From Cytobacillus gottheilii (GTDB taxonomy: Bacteria; Bacillota; Bacilli; Bacillales; Cytobacillaceae): DNA of 64,000 nt. Positions 25,318 through 34,049 of the stretch are shown piece after piece. The notes beneath the pieces are model-generated. The model had not been told where the DNA came from, did not search any database, and worked only from the letters and a program-made list of their open reading frames with translations. The position numbers and the translations under genes are program-made. How positions within the stretch are numbered: position 1 is the stretch's first letter; each line of letters begins with the position of its first letter. The DNA lies in NCBI RefSeq assembly GCF_900166665.1, contig NZ_LT800494.1:4442383-4506382 (forward strand), written 5' to 3'.

Positions 25318-25674
25318 TTATATTTCCTTCAAAGATGAAAGTGCGAGGACAAAGGCTTTCCGATAAAATTCCTCTCGCTCTGCTGATAGTTGGCCTTCAA
25401 TTTTAGAATAAATTCTCTCAAAATTATCAATTATATGCTCTGTTTTCATTCCCCTGCTCGTTAACACATTGTTAAGCCAGTGGGAATAATCGAGGAAAAT
25501 CTTTGGTTCATTGACAGAAAAAGCTGTTTCGAGATTTTTAAAGTGATGCCCGTTATCTTCCTTGCACTTTTCTTTGCCCCGTTCTCCAAATCGCTCCATC
25601 AGTTCGGGGTAGGCAAGATATGTATCCTTCATGACATCTTCTATGATGTTTGCAATAATTATATCGTCATTCAT
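25318..25674 (-). CDS. Small helical protein of unknown function, in kinase cluster
   Basis: A 118-residue, almost wholly helical, soluble protein without a recognised family. Features: YPELMERFGERGKEKCKEDNGHHFKNLETAF (charged, His-His, a single Cys), then FLDYSHWLNNVLTSRGMKTEHIIDNFERIY, whose aromatic/Trp pattern resembles helical sensor or globin-like bundles. It follows the histidine-kinase-like gene by 48 bp with GAGGTGATAAGG before ATG 25674; an upstream in-frame ATG at 25713 lacks a good site. It is likely part of the same operon as the B12-domain protein and could be a partner or effector of the kinase (inference). Confidence 0.7.
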   Translation of the reverse strand: MNDDIIIANIIEDVMKDTYLAYPELMERFGERGKEKCKEDNGHHFKNLETAFSVNEPKIFLDYSHWLNNVLTSRGMKTEHIIDNFERIYSKIEGQLSAEREEFYRKAFVLALSSLKEI

Positions 25675-25722
25675 CCTTATCACCTCTATCAATAGCAAAT
25701 TCCGGAGCTGCATTTACGATCC

Positions 25723-26829
25723 TTACATATCTATAGGCAGAATAATGGTAAATTGTGAGCCGCTTTCTGCTTCACTTTTCACCTCAATTGTGCCTCCATG
25801 CATATTGATAATATGCAGTGAAACAGCCAATCCAATTCCAGTTCCCTTCTCTTTCATCGTGAAAAATGGGGTAAAAAGGTTTGCAATGGTTACTTGTGTC
25901 ATCCCGATTCCATTGTCCTCAAATGAGATACTAATGGCATCATCTGTTAAATCCGTTCTTATGAGAATTTGTCCATTGTTTCTGTTTTTGCTATTTTGGA
26001 TCGCTTCCATCCCGTTTCTCAGGATATTTAAGAAGACTTGCTTCATCTGCTTCACATCAACATTAACAGCAGGCAGAATATGTTCTTTTACATACTTTAC
26101 TTCACAATGGATCTTTTTCGATTCTGCATTTGTCAGCTGGACCACTTCAGTAATCATTTTCTGCAGGTTGGATTGGGTTTTATTGGGGGTAGCTGGTTTT
26201 GTCGTATTCAAATATTGGTAGATAAGATTGTTTGCCTGATTGATTTCGTCTAATGCTATATTTGCATAATGCTCTTTGCCAATCGAACTTAGATGCGGCT
26301 TAAGCAGTTGTAAAAAACCCCTGATACTTGTTAAGGGCTTCTTCAATTCATCTGCAATGTGACTGACTAACTTACTAATATTCGATAGATTGTCTTGCTG
26401 CATAAGAAGCTGCTGCACTCTTTTTAAAGAGTGTTCCAGTTCATCCTGTTTCTCAGCAATTGTAAGATTTTCATTGTTCAGCTGTCTTTCCAGCTTTGTT
26501 ACAAATGATTGGACCTGATGAACAAATTCTTGTTTTTCAATACAAAAAACATTTAACTTCTTTTCTGAATCCCATTGAATATATACATCAAAAAGGGTAA
26601 TAGGCTGATGCTTCGTCAGCATATTAATTTCAATCTTCGTTTGGCCGACGTTAGATTTCATAAATTTTTCGACCTTTTTTATACTTCCGTAGTCAACCAA
26701 ATCCATAAAATTGGACGCTTGCGGGAAATGCTGAAATACTTCGTCAGATACACCGAGTATATTTAATTGCTCATCCATTATAAAATACGGGAAAGGGACG
26801 GATTCAATATGATTCTTAGCTACCGACAT
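25723..26829 (-). CDS. Histidine-kinase-like protein with Asp at the phospho-acceptor position
   Basis: A 368-residue soluble protein. It has an N-terminal PAS-like domain (about 1-100: VPFPYFIMDEQLNILGVSDEV), a coiled coil (about 105-148), a DHp-like segment, and an intact HATPase domain (N-box NILRNGMEAIQNS about 268-280; DNGIGM 305-310; GTGIGLAV 329-336). The H-box reads SHIADELKKPLTSIRGFLQLLKP, where sporulation-kinase-type proteins have SHEIRNPLT..; aligned on the PLT, the acceptor His is D160, while H157 lies three residues earlier. The start overlaps the B12-domain gene end by 14 bp, so the two are coupled. It may act as a pseudokinase, phosphatase or ATP-dependent scaffold. Confidence 0.85.
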   Translation of the reverse strand: MSVAKNHIESVPFPYFIMDEQLNILGVSDEVFQHFPQASNFMDLVDYGSIKKVEKFMKSNVGQTKIEINMLTKHQPITLFDVYIQWDSEKKLNVFCIEKQEFVHQVQSFVTKLERQLNNENLTIAEKQDELEHSLKRVQQLLMQQDNLSNISKLVSHIADELKKPLTSIRGFLQLLKPHLSSIGKEHYANIALDEINQANNLIYQYLNTTKPATPNKTQSNLQKMITEVVQLTNAESKKIHCEVKYVKEHILPAVNVDVKQMKQVFLNILRNGMEAIQNSKNRNNGQILIRTDLTDDAISISFEDNGIGMTQVTIANLFTPFFTMKEKGTGIGLAVSLHIINMHGGTIEVKSEAESGSQFTIILPIDM

Positions 26830-27478
26830 AATCTCTGCTGCTAATCTTATTATTCACAAGCCAATCATTAACCTCAACCAAATCCTTCAGAACCACCGTT
26901 TTACTTTTAAGATAATCATTTAATGGATACATGGTTGATACTCTCCCTCCAACTATAATCTTCGGCTTATAGTCTAATTGGTCAATTTGCTCCACCAATC
27001 GGATCAGATTCGGAAGATTATACACGATAGATATTGAGATACATAGGACATCTGGCCTCCACTTATTTGCAAATACAACTGCATCATGTACAGGAAGATT
27101 TGATCCAAAAAAGCGTATATCCCAGCTATGTTCTTTAAAGACATTGTGGACCATTTTTAGACCTAGGCTATGCTCTTCCCCTTCTATGCAAAACATCATT
27201 ACCTTGCCTGGAGACTTCTTTTTTTCGATCGCAGCACTTTCTCCTACTTTAGAAAGCACAAAACTGCATACATTGGATGCGATATGCTCCTCTGCAACAG
27301 AAATTTCATTTTCCTCCCAAAGCTCGCCTATGTATCTCATTACTTTCGTTAATAGCATTTCATAAATATATAGACGATCGTATCCTTCATCTATCAATTT
27401 TGATACTTCAACCCATGTGCCGTGTTCGTCTCCTTTTAGCATTAAATCTGCTAAATCCTTTACTATTTTCCCCTGCAT
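26816..27478 (-). CDS. Stand-alone CarH-like cobalamin-binding (photosensor-type) protein
   Basis: A 220-residue protein with a B12-binding_2 four-helix bundle (about 10-85) followed by a Rossmann-type B12-binding domain. The bundle carries W-x9-EH (LWEENEISVAEEHIAS), the motif that caps the adenosyl face of AdoCbl in CarH photoreceptors. The second domain has E-x-H-x-x-G (EEHSLGLKMV), whose His is the lower axial ligand. There is no MerR DNA-binding domain, so output is probably by protein contact. It is translationally coupled to the kinase-like gene. GTG 27487 is possible, but ATG 27478 has AAGAG at 8 bp. A corrinoid methyl-carrier role is less likely, as no methyltransferase is near. Confidence 0.85.
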   Translation of the reverse strand: MQGKIVKDLADLMLKGDEHGTWVEVSKLIDEGYDRLYIYEMLLTKVMRYIGELWEENEISVAEEHIASNVCSFVLSKVGESAAIEKKKSPGKVMMFCIEGEEHSLGLKMVHNVFKEHSWDIRFFGSNLPVHDAVVFANKWRPDVLCISISIVYNLPNLIRLVEQIDQLDYKPKIIVGGRVSTMYPLNDYLKSKTVVLKDLVEVNDWLVNNKISSRDYVGS

Positions 27479-27577
27479 TCCAAACACTCTTTTACCGTTT
27501 TTATCATCAGTTTAACAGAAGAAAGTACCATCTACTAGTGCAATTTAATAGATTATGGAATTTTCATAAAAAATCCT

Positions 27578-28924
27578 CTATTTGAATTTTAATCTTTCTA
27601 ACTTCCCAACTGACATCGCTAGAAATAGAGACCTGCCTAACGTAAAGATAATAAACGAAAACCACAGCTGGTGCGGGGTCATGGCTGATTGGACAGCAAA
27701 GGTATACACCAGAAACAAGATAAGCGCCATAAAAATACTATTTCGAACATATTTTGCTTCAGCAGCTCCTGAAAACACACCTTCCAGCTGAAGATTCCAG
27801 AAGCCCACAATTGGGTAAGCCACCATCCAGATTAAGAGCGAGGCAGCCTGAACCTTCACTTCTTGAATGTTTGTGAAAAAGGATAAAAGCTGTTCGCCAA
27901 AAAATAAAACGACAAACGCTAACACGCCCGCAGAAATAGCTCCCCATATAAAGGAAAGCGAAAGTGTCCGTTTGAACAAGTTTTTTTGCTGACTGCCAAT
28001 GGATTTGCCAATCAGGATACTAGAGGCATTCCCAAATCCTCCAATCAGATAAGCTATTATATAATGAATCTGCAGTAAAATACTGTTTGCTGCCAGTGCC
28101 ACTTCATCCATTCTGGCACTCATCGCTGTAAAAACTCCTGTCATGGTCAGCAGACAAATAGACCTTAAGAATAAATCTCTATTTAATATAAGCATTCTCA
28201 TAAACGCTTCTTTTTTTAAGATCAGATTCCAGCGAATAGTGCTAATATCGATTTGTTTCATTCTTAGTACAAAATATAATCCTATGAAAACGGTGCTGAC
28301 TTCAGCAATTAAGGTTGCTGCTGCTACCCCTGCTACGCCCATTCCAAACCCCAGTACGAATAAAAGATCCAACAAGATGTTGCATACATTCATATATACT
28401 TGTGTAGCTAATGATAATTTCACCTTTCCTAAGCCCATTAGCCACCCAATTAACACATAATTTAATAGTGCAAAAGGCGCTCCCCAAATTCTTATGGAGA
28501 AATAGGCAGAGGTCAATGACTCTATTTCAGATTGGATACCTAATAATTTTTGAGAAATATATAAAATTGGACCCTGCAGAATAATAAAAATAAGACCAAT
28601 ACCAATTGCTATGGCCATAGGACGCAAAAATGATAAGGCAGATTCCTCCTTATCATTTGCACCAATCGCTTGTGCTGTTAAGCCTGTCGTACTTACTCTC
28701 AAAAAGCCCAGCAGCCAGTATATTGTATTAAAGATAACTGCCCCAATAGATACAGCTCCTATTCCCACTGGATCAGGCATCCTTCCTACTACAGCAGTGT
28801 CAACAGCTCCGATAAGCGGTGTTGAAATCCCTGCAATAATCAGCGGAATGGCCAGCTTAATATAATCATGGTGAGTGACAGTTGTCTGTAAATCCTTTGA
28901 GACGGCTGATTTCCGCATTCCCAT
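27578..28924 (-). CDS. MATE family efflux protein (DinF-like)
   Basis: A 448-residue transporter with about 12 membrane helices, of the MATE superfamily, DinF branch. N-terminal ISTPLIGAVDTAVVGRM is the family signature (first helix and loop), with a repeat of the pattern in the second half. MATE proteins use Na+ or H+ gradients to export organic cations or other small molecules. It starts 29 bp after the second ABC ATPase gene with GGAGG, so it is most likely the last gene of the Zur-controlled operon. Exporting a metallophore or a stripped ligand is an inference from the context. Confidence 0.9.
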   Translation of the reverse strand: MGMRKSAVSKDLQTTVTHHDYIKLAIPLIIAGISTPLIGAVDTAVVGRMPDPVGIGAVSIGAVIFNTIYWLLGFLRVSTTGLTAQAIGANDKEESALSFLRPMAIAIGIGLIFIILQGPILYISQKLLGIQSEIESLTSAYFSIRIWGAPFALLNYVLIGWLMGLGKVKLSLATQVYMNVCNILLDLLFVLGFGMGVAGVAAATLIAEVSTVFIGLYFVLRMKQIDISTIRWNLILKKEAFMRMLILNRDLFLRSICLLTMTGVFTAMSARMDEVALAANSILLQIHYIIAYLIGGFGNASSILIGKSIGSQQKNLFKRTLSLSFIWGAISAGVLAFVVLFFGEQLLSFFTNIQEVKVQAASLLIWMVAYPIVGFWNLQLEGVFSGAAEAKYVRNSIFMALILFLVYTFAVQSAMTPHQLWFSFIIFTLGRSLFLAMSVGKLERLKFK

Positions 28925-28953
28925 TCTTTTTATCCTCCGATGGACTTAAGCCC

Positions 28954-29712
28954 TTAAAATATTTCAATCAATTCTTTTGTATAAGAATGACGGTCCTCTG
29001 AAAATAATTCAGAAACAGGAAAATGATCGACTAGTTTTCCTTTTTTCATCACCATAATCTGCTGACTTAATTGATGAACAGCTGTTAAGTCATGTGAAAT
29101 AAACAAATAAGATAGCTGTAACTGCTGGCGAAGCTCAGCCAGTAAAGCTAATACTTCCGCTTGCGTAATCACATCAAGACTGGCAGTTGGCTCATCAAGA
29201 ATCAACATCTCCGGCTCAATGCTGATGGCTCTTGCAATGGTCACACGCTGCCGCTGACCGCCGCTGATTTCATGAGGATACCTGTCTCCCATCCCTTTTG
29301 GCAATCCAACAGCTTCTAAAAGCTGATTGACATACTGATCCTTGGAAGTAAAAGAAAAATGAGTTAATGATAATTCCTTTTGGTACTGAAGGTATGGGTC
29401 TAGTATGGAATCCTTTATTTTCAAGCGGGGGTTTAAGGCTGCTGTAGGATTTTGAAAAATAATCTGTATGTCCTTACGAATTGGCCGAAGCTGACTTTGG
29501 CTTAAATTTTGAATTTCCTTGTCCTTAAAAGTGATAGAACCAGCGTCTACACCCTCCAGCCGAAGCAAGCAGCGTGAGAGTGTGCTTTTTCCGCACCCGC
29601 TTTCTCCGACAAGTCCAAGACATTCACCCTTTTTGAGATCAAAAGAAATATGATCCACCGCGTTTATTCCGTTATAGGATTTGACCAAATCTTTAACTGA
29701 AAGTAGGTTCAT
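28954..29712 (-). CDS. Opp/Nik/Cnt-type ABC importer ATPase (second)
   Basis: A 252-residue ATPase of the dipeptide/nickel uptake family (NikE/CntF/OppF class). Walker A GLVGESGCGKSTLSRC (about 34-49), Q-loop IIFQNPTAALNPR, signature ISGGQRQRVTIARA and Walker B MLILDEPTASLD are all intact. It lacks the long C-terminal oligopeptide-transport extension of OppF, consistent with the Nik/Cnt group. It overlaps the first ATPase gene by 20 bp; both would power the two permeases upstream. Confidence 0.93.
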   Translation of the reverse strand: MNLLSVKDLVKSYNGINAVDHISFDLKKGECLGLVGESGCGKSTLSRCLLRLEGVDAGSITFKDKEIQNLSQSQLRPIRKDIQIIFQNPTAALNPRLKIKDSILDPYLQYQKELSLTHFSFTSKDQYVNQLLEAVGLPKGMGDRYPHEISGGQRQRVTIARAISIEPEMLILDEPTASLDVITQAEVLALLAELRQQLQLSYLFISHDLTAVHQLSQQIMVMKKGKLVDHFPVSELFSEDRHSYTKELIEIF

Positions 29713-30508
29713 GTTTTTTCTCCTCTTCTAAACCAGAACGCAGCCCGCTTCCTAAAATAGGAGCTGCTTTAATCAATTGTCGTGTATATTCGTGCCTCGG
29801 ATGATCAAGAATACGGTGTTTCCCGCCCGTTTCAATAATCTGGCCTTCCTTCATGACAGCCAGACGATCGGCATAGCGTCTAACATGACGCCAATCATGC
29901 GTAATAAAAAGAATCGCACAGCCCGTATCCTTTTGCTTTTGAGCTAATAACTGCAGTATTTTGTGACTTGAAACACTATCCAAAGCAGTTGTGATTTCAT
30001 CTGCAATCACCAAATCTGGCGAAAGCAAAAGCGCTAAGGCGATGGAAACACGCTGAAGCTGTCCTCCACTGAGCTGAAAAGCATACCTCTTATAGAAAGA
30101 CGCATCCAATCCCACCGATTCAAGTGCTTCAATGGCATTGTCTTTTCGCTGTTCTCTACTCGAAATGCCATGCGCCTTTTGATACTCGTGAAAATGCTGA
30201 GCAATCGTTCGAAAAGGAGTAAAAGAGCCATGATAATCCTGAAAGATATACGAAATTCGCTTGCCCCGAATATCTTTCATCTGCTTCCTGTCTAAAGTCA
30301 GCATGTTTTGATTCATGAACTGAATATTTCCACTTGCTTTTAAATTGGCGGGAAGCATTTGACCAACTGCCTGTGAAAGCACGCTTTTTCCGCTTCCGCT
30401 CTGTCCAACGAGGGCAAACCATTCCCCTTCCCGAATCGACAAAGAGACATTATGAACAAGCTGTTTTTCCTTCGTGCTCACACCTAATTGTTCAATTGAT
30501 AGAATCAT
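29693..30508 (-). CDS. Opp/Nik/Cnt-type ABC importer ATPase (first)
   Basis: A 271-residue ATPase (NikD/CntD/OppD class). Walker A LVGQSGSGKSVLSQAVG (about 34-50), Q-loop YIFQDYHGSFTPFRTI, signature LSGGQLQRVSIALA, Walker B LVIADEITTALD, and H-loop ITHDWRHV. The Walker B reads ADEITTALD, a common variant in nickel/metallophore transporters where OppD has DEPTTALD. It overlaps the permease gene by 4 bp (ATGA) and the next ATPase by 20 bp. Confidence 0.93.
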   Translation of the reverse strand: MILSIEQLGVSTKEKQLVHNVSLSIREGEWFALVGQSGSGKSVLSQAVGQMLPANLKASGNIQFMNQNMLTLDRKQMKDIRGKRISYIFQDYHGSFTPFRTIAQHFHEYQKAHGISSREQRKDNAIEALESVGLDASFYKRYAFQLSGGQLQRVSIALALLLSPDLVIADEITTALDSVSSHKILQLLAQKQKDTGCAILFITHDWRHVRRYADRLAVMKEGQIIETGGKHRILDHPRHEYTRQLIKAAPILGSGLRSGLEEEKKHEPTFS

Positions 30509-31353
30509 CCTTGCATCTCCTTTTTAACATCGAATCGATCTCTCCAATAGTCTCCAAGCATATTTGAAACTAACACCACAAGGACAATGGCTATACCAGG
30601 ATAGATCATTAATTCAGGGTGTGACTGGAAATGTGCTTTAGAATCATTTAGCATTGTTCCCCACTCTGGCACTGGCGGCTGTGCACCAAGCCCAATATAG
30701 GATAGGGATGAAATTAATAAAATGATTTTTCCTAAGTCTAAACTTGCCATGACAAGAACATTTCCCACAATATGAGGAATGATATGCTTTTTAATAATGC
30801 TAAATGATGATAGTCCATTTGTGCGAGCAGCTAATATATAATCTTTCTTAGATTCAAGCATGACCGTACTGCGGACAAGACGGGCATAATTCACCCATTT
30901 AACCAAGACAATTGCAAGCATCAGGTTGCCAATTCCAGGACCAAGCAAGCCGCTAAGCACTATTGCTACGATAGTATCAGGAAAAGCCAAAAATCCATCG
31001 GCAATTCTCATAAAAATACGATCAACTACACCGCCCTTATACCCCGAGATAAGTCCGATTGGAATTCCAACAAGCAATGCAGCTAAAAGTGCAAATAAAC
31101 TATATCCTATTGTTTGCTGTCCACCTAACAGGAGCCTTGTCAGTACATCTCTGCCAAGATGATCGGTACCAAGCGGATGCTCCCAGCTCGAGTCTTGAAG
31201 CCTCTGGCCAAGATCTGTTTGCGTTGCATCGTGCTGCAAATATAGAAAGGCATAAAGACAAACTAGCACAATAACGACCAGCAGAAGCTTGAGCAGGTTG
31301 AGCTGCCATTTTCCTTTTTGTTTTTTCTGCGCAAAAGCATTCAACGACTTCAT
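30505..31353 (-). CDS. ABC importer permease (NikC/CntC/OppC type)
   Basis: A 282-residue inner-membrane permease with about six helices. The N-terminal segment HPLGTDHLGRDVLTRLLLGGQQTIGYSL is diagnostic for OppC/NikC permeases, and the EAA coupling loop appears around YILAARTNGLSSFSIIKKHIIPHI. It pairs with the upstream NikB-type permease (gene junction shared at 31353) to form the membrane channel. Confidence 0.93.
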   Translation of the reverse strand: MKSLNAFAQKKQKGKWQLNLLKLLLVVIVLVCLYAFLYLQHDATQTDLGQRLQDSSWEHPLGTDHLGRDVLTRLLLGGQQTIGYSLFALLAALLVGIPIGLISGYKGGVVDRIFMRIADGFLAFPDTIVAIVLSGLLGPGIGNLMLAIVLVKWVNYARLVRSTVMLESKKDYILAARTNGLSSFSIIKKHIIPHIVGNVLVMASLDLGKIILLISSLSYIGLGAQPPVPEWGTMLNDSKAHFQSHPELMIYPGIAIVLVVLVSNMLGDYWRDRFDVKKEMQG

Positions 31354-32297
31354 TATTTGTTCTCCATTTCTTTCATTCTGATCTCAGGATTTAGATAACG
31401 AAGCGAGAGATCAACACATGTATTCACGACAAATACAATCATAGCCATAACCAATATATACCCCTGAATTAGCGGGTAATCTCTCTGCCGAATCGCTTCA
31501 ACTACAAGACTTCCTAACCCAGGATAGGAAAAGATGACTTCAATAACAACGACACCGCCAATTAAACTTCCTAAGCTCACACCAAAAACAGTTATGACTG
31601 GCGGAATACTATGCCGAAATGCATGCATGAAAAAGATCCGAACTTCCGACAATCCGCGTGCCCGGGCAGCACGAATAAATTCTTGGCTGAATGAATCAAG
31701 CAAACTTGAGCGAAGCAGACGTACATATACACTTGAAATAGCTAAACCTAAAGTGATGGACGGCAGGAATAATGACATCAATCCATCTCTGCCCATTGTC
31801 GGAAACCAATTTAATTGCACTCCAAAAAGCTGAATGAAAATAAGCCCTAGCCAGAAGCTTGGGATGGCTGCTCCAACAATGGATAGAATTCTGCTCACAT
31901 GGTCAATCCAGTGGTCACGATAAAGGGCAGCTAGAGATCCGAGCGGAATAGCTACAATTAACATGACAACAATGGCACCTATAGATAATTCCACTGTTGC
32001 CGGTAAAGCAGCTAATATCATGTCCATGACCTTTTGTCCTGTAACGAAGGATTCTCCAAAATCCAATTGGATAAAATTCAAAAGCCAGAGCCCGTACTGG
32101 ACGAGAACTGGCTTATCGAATCCCATTTCAGTTCTAAGAGCTTCAACTTGCTCTTGACTTACTGAAAGTTCATCTACATTTAAAATGGTCAATACTGGAT
32201 CACCAGGTGCTAGTCTAATAAACAGAAAACTAACAAACGTGATAAATAATACAAATATTAATACCTCAAAAAATTTCCTGGTGATGATTTTTAACAT
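31353..32297 (-). CDS. ABC importer permease (NikB/CntB/OppB type)
   Basis: A 314-residue permease with about six helices. Seen: N-terminal FVSFLFIRLAPGDPV, LPATVELSIGAIVVMLIVAIPLGSLAAL, and the EAA-like coupling region FSQEFIRAARARGLSEVRIFFMHAFRHSIPPVI with VEVIFSYPGLGSL, typical of OppB/NikB proteins. Its start and stop touch the neighbouring genes, so the operon is tightly packed and translationally coupled. Confidence 0.93.
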   Translation of the reverse strand: MLKIITRKFFEVLIFVLFITFVSFLFIRLAPGDPVLTILNVDELSVSQEQVEALRTEMGFDKPVLVQYGLWLLNFIQLDFGESFVTGQKVMDMILAALPATVELSIGAIVVMLIVAIPLGSLAALYRDHWIDHVSRILSIVGAAIPSFWLGLIFIQLFGVQLNWFPTMGRDGLMSLFLPSITLGLAISSVYVRLLRSSLLDSFSQEFIRAARARGLSEVRIFFMHAFRHSIPPVITVFGVSLGSLIGGVVVIEVIFSYPGLGSLVVEAIRQRDYPLIQGYILVMAMIVFVVNTCVDLSLRYLNPEIRMKEMENK

Positions 32298-33844
32298 TAT
32301 TTCACTTCCAACTTATTGTTGATCATATAGTACTCACTTTTTGTTGTTACCCAATTTACCACTTTATCCTTGTTAAAAGCAACAATGGTAGAAGGATGCA
32401 GCACAAACGAGTTAATCATATGTTCATTTACATAATCAGCTGCTTGTTCAGCAAGCGCAGAACGATCATCTTGATCTACCGCTTGATTCAGCTCATCAAT
32501 AATTGCTGTTAGTTCTGGCTCGTCTGCACCGCTAAAGTTTAATGCTCCTGTTGGGTGGTACGTAGCATTCAAGTAATATCCAGCATCTCCGCGCGGTGCT
32601 GTTAAGTTACTATAGGTAGCTAAATCCCAATCGCGGTTAGAGGCCATATATTCTTCTGGAATTTCAATTTGTCTAATCTCAACTTCAATGCCAATTTGCT
32701 TTGCATCAGATTGGAACACTTGTGCAATCAGCGGCAAATCTGCTCTAGCAGGATATGAGAGTAAAGTTAGCTTAAGTGGTTCCCCATCCTTCTGCATAAC
32801 CCCATCCTGCAGTGTATAGCCGGCTTCTTTTAGGTATTCTACTGCTACATCAGCACCATGCGGCTTTTCTTCATAATCTGGTGCAAATGGAAGGGACGGC
32901 AAGAATGGTCCAACAGCTGGCTCAGCGTGGCCAAGCAAGATTTCATCTACAATTCCCTGTCTGTCAATTAATGCATCAACAGCACGGCGGACATTAACAT
33001 CTTTTAAACTCTCTCTTTGAACGTTCATTGTCATTTGATGCACTCGGAATGTTGCTGTGGATTCTACTTCAATGGATTCATCTTTTTGCAGGTTTTCTAA
33101 AGTCTCTACTTCCGGACGGTACACGATATCCACCTGACCTGATTCTAGAGCTAAAGAGCGTGCATTAGCATCTTCATTAAAAGAGAAAGTTACAGTATCT
33201 AATTTTGATGCTCCGTCCCAATAATCATCAAAACGTTCAAGCTCCAGTTTACTTCCCGGTGAAAACGAAGTAAGCTTAAACGGGCCTGTTCCAACAGGAT
33301 TATTGACAATATCTTCTTCTGTAACATCTATAATAGAAACATTTGGATTAACCAGTTCAGAAATAAACTCCGGAAATGGCTCTGTTGTAATTTGCAGTGT
33401 CAGTTCATCTACGACTTCTATACCCTCTATCTTTAAGGCATTTTGAATCGCTACATTTTCTGCTAATGCTCGATCTAATGACTTCTTAACAGCTTCTGCA
33501 TCCATTGCATTTCCATTTTGGAATTTGATGCCTTCACGAAGCTTGATTGTCCAATTTTCACCATCTTCACCTTCCCAGCTTTCAGCCAGCCAAGGTTCAA
33601 TGCTTAAATTTTCTTCATCTAAGCGGATTAGCGTTTCGGTAATTCCCGCTCTAATAGGCACGTAACTTGAATCTACATGCGGATCAAGTGAATTGGTAGA
33701 GAAGTTATATAAGAAATGAATATTCTTCTCTCCATTTTCTTGTCCTTTCTCAGAAGAGGTACCCATACATGCGCTCAGCATAACTGCACATATAATTAAT
33801 ATCACTAAACTCATCCAATTTTTCTTTATGTAAAATCTATTCAA
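32297..33844 (-). CDS. Solute-binding lipoprotein, NikA/CntA-like (SBP_bac_5)
   Basis: A 515-residue extracellular lipoprotein. The signal peptide ends in LSAC (lipobox), then the SBP_bac_5 fold follows: FNFSTNSLDPHVDSS-type N-terminus, WTIKLREGIKFQNGNAMDAEAVKKSL, and VNVRRAVDALIDRQGIV. In this family NikA binds nickel chelates and CntA binds staphylopine-metal complexes. Zinc is favoured here because the promoter carries Zur-box-like sites. The frame opens at TTG 33859, but that codon overlaps the GGAGG. TTG 33844 has GGAGG at 8-bp spacing and starts a normal signal peptide (MNRFYIKKNW). First gene of the six-gene operon. Confidence 0.9.
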   Translation of the reverse strand: MNRFYIKKNWMSLVILIICAVMLSACMGTSSEKGQENGEKNIHFLYNFSTNSLDPHVDSSYVPIRAGITETLIRLDEENLSIEPWLAESWEGEDGENWTIKLREGIKFQNGNAMDAEAVKKSLDRALAENVAIQNALKIEGIEVVDELTLQITTEPFPEFISELVNPNVSIIDVTEEDIVNNPVGTGPFKLTSFSPGSKLELERFDDYWDGASKLDTVTFSFNEDANARSLALESGQVDIVYRPEVETLENLQKDESIEVESTATFRVHQMTMNVQRESLKDVNVRRAVDALIDRQGIVDEILLGHAEPAVGPFLPSLPFAPDYEEKPHGADVAVEYLKEAGYTLQDGVMQKDGEPLKLTLLSYPARADLPLIAQVFQSDAKQIGIEVEIRQIEIPEEYMASNRDWDLATYSNLTAPRGDAGYYLNATYHPTGALNFSGADEPELTAIIDELNQAVDQDDRSALAEQAADYVNEHMINSFVLHPSTIVAFNKDKVVNWVTTKSEYYMINNKLEVK

Positions 33845-33860
33845 AACAATAACCTCCAAA

Positions 33861-33913
33861 ACGAAATAATTACGATTCTAATAGTATCGTAATGGTTACG
33901 ATTTATCAAGGAA
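33861..33913 (-). promoter_or_regulatory. Promoter with two Zur-box-like sites
   Basis: Read leftward: TTGATA, 17-bp spacer, TACTAT. The spacer is filled by TCGTAAT-G-GTTACGA (33887-33901), matching 13 of 14 positions of the Bacillus Zur core TCGTAAT-N-ATTACGA and flanked by the consensus ATTT. A second site ACGAAAT-A-ATTACGA (33861-33875) matches 12 of 14 and lies between the -10 and the RBS. Centres are 26 bp apart. Confidence 0.8.
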
Positions 33914-34049
33914 AATTTTAATCTCTTTTCTATTCTATTTTCATTCATGTATAATAATTCACATTGCCATAATTAATAACTTCATATTTTTATCACATTT
34001 TTGTTTTACGCTTTTTCAGTACTTATTATTATTGAAGGAGAAAAATCCA

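Noticed and set aside
25631-26221. 196-codon plus-strand open frame
   Set aside because: It is antisense to the kinase-like gene, whose ATPase motifs are clear.
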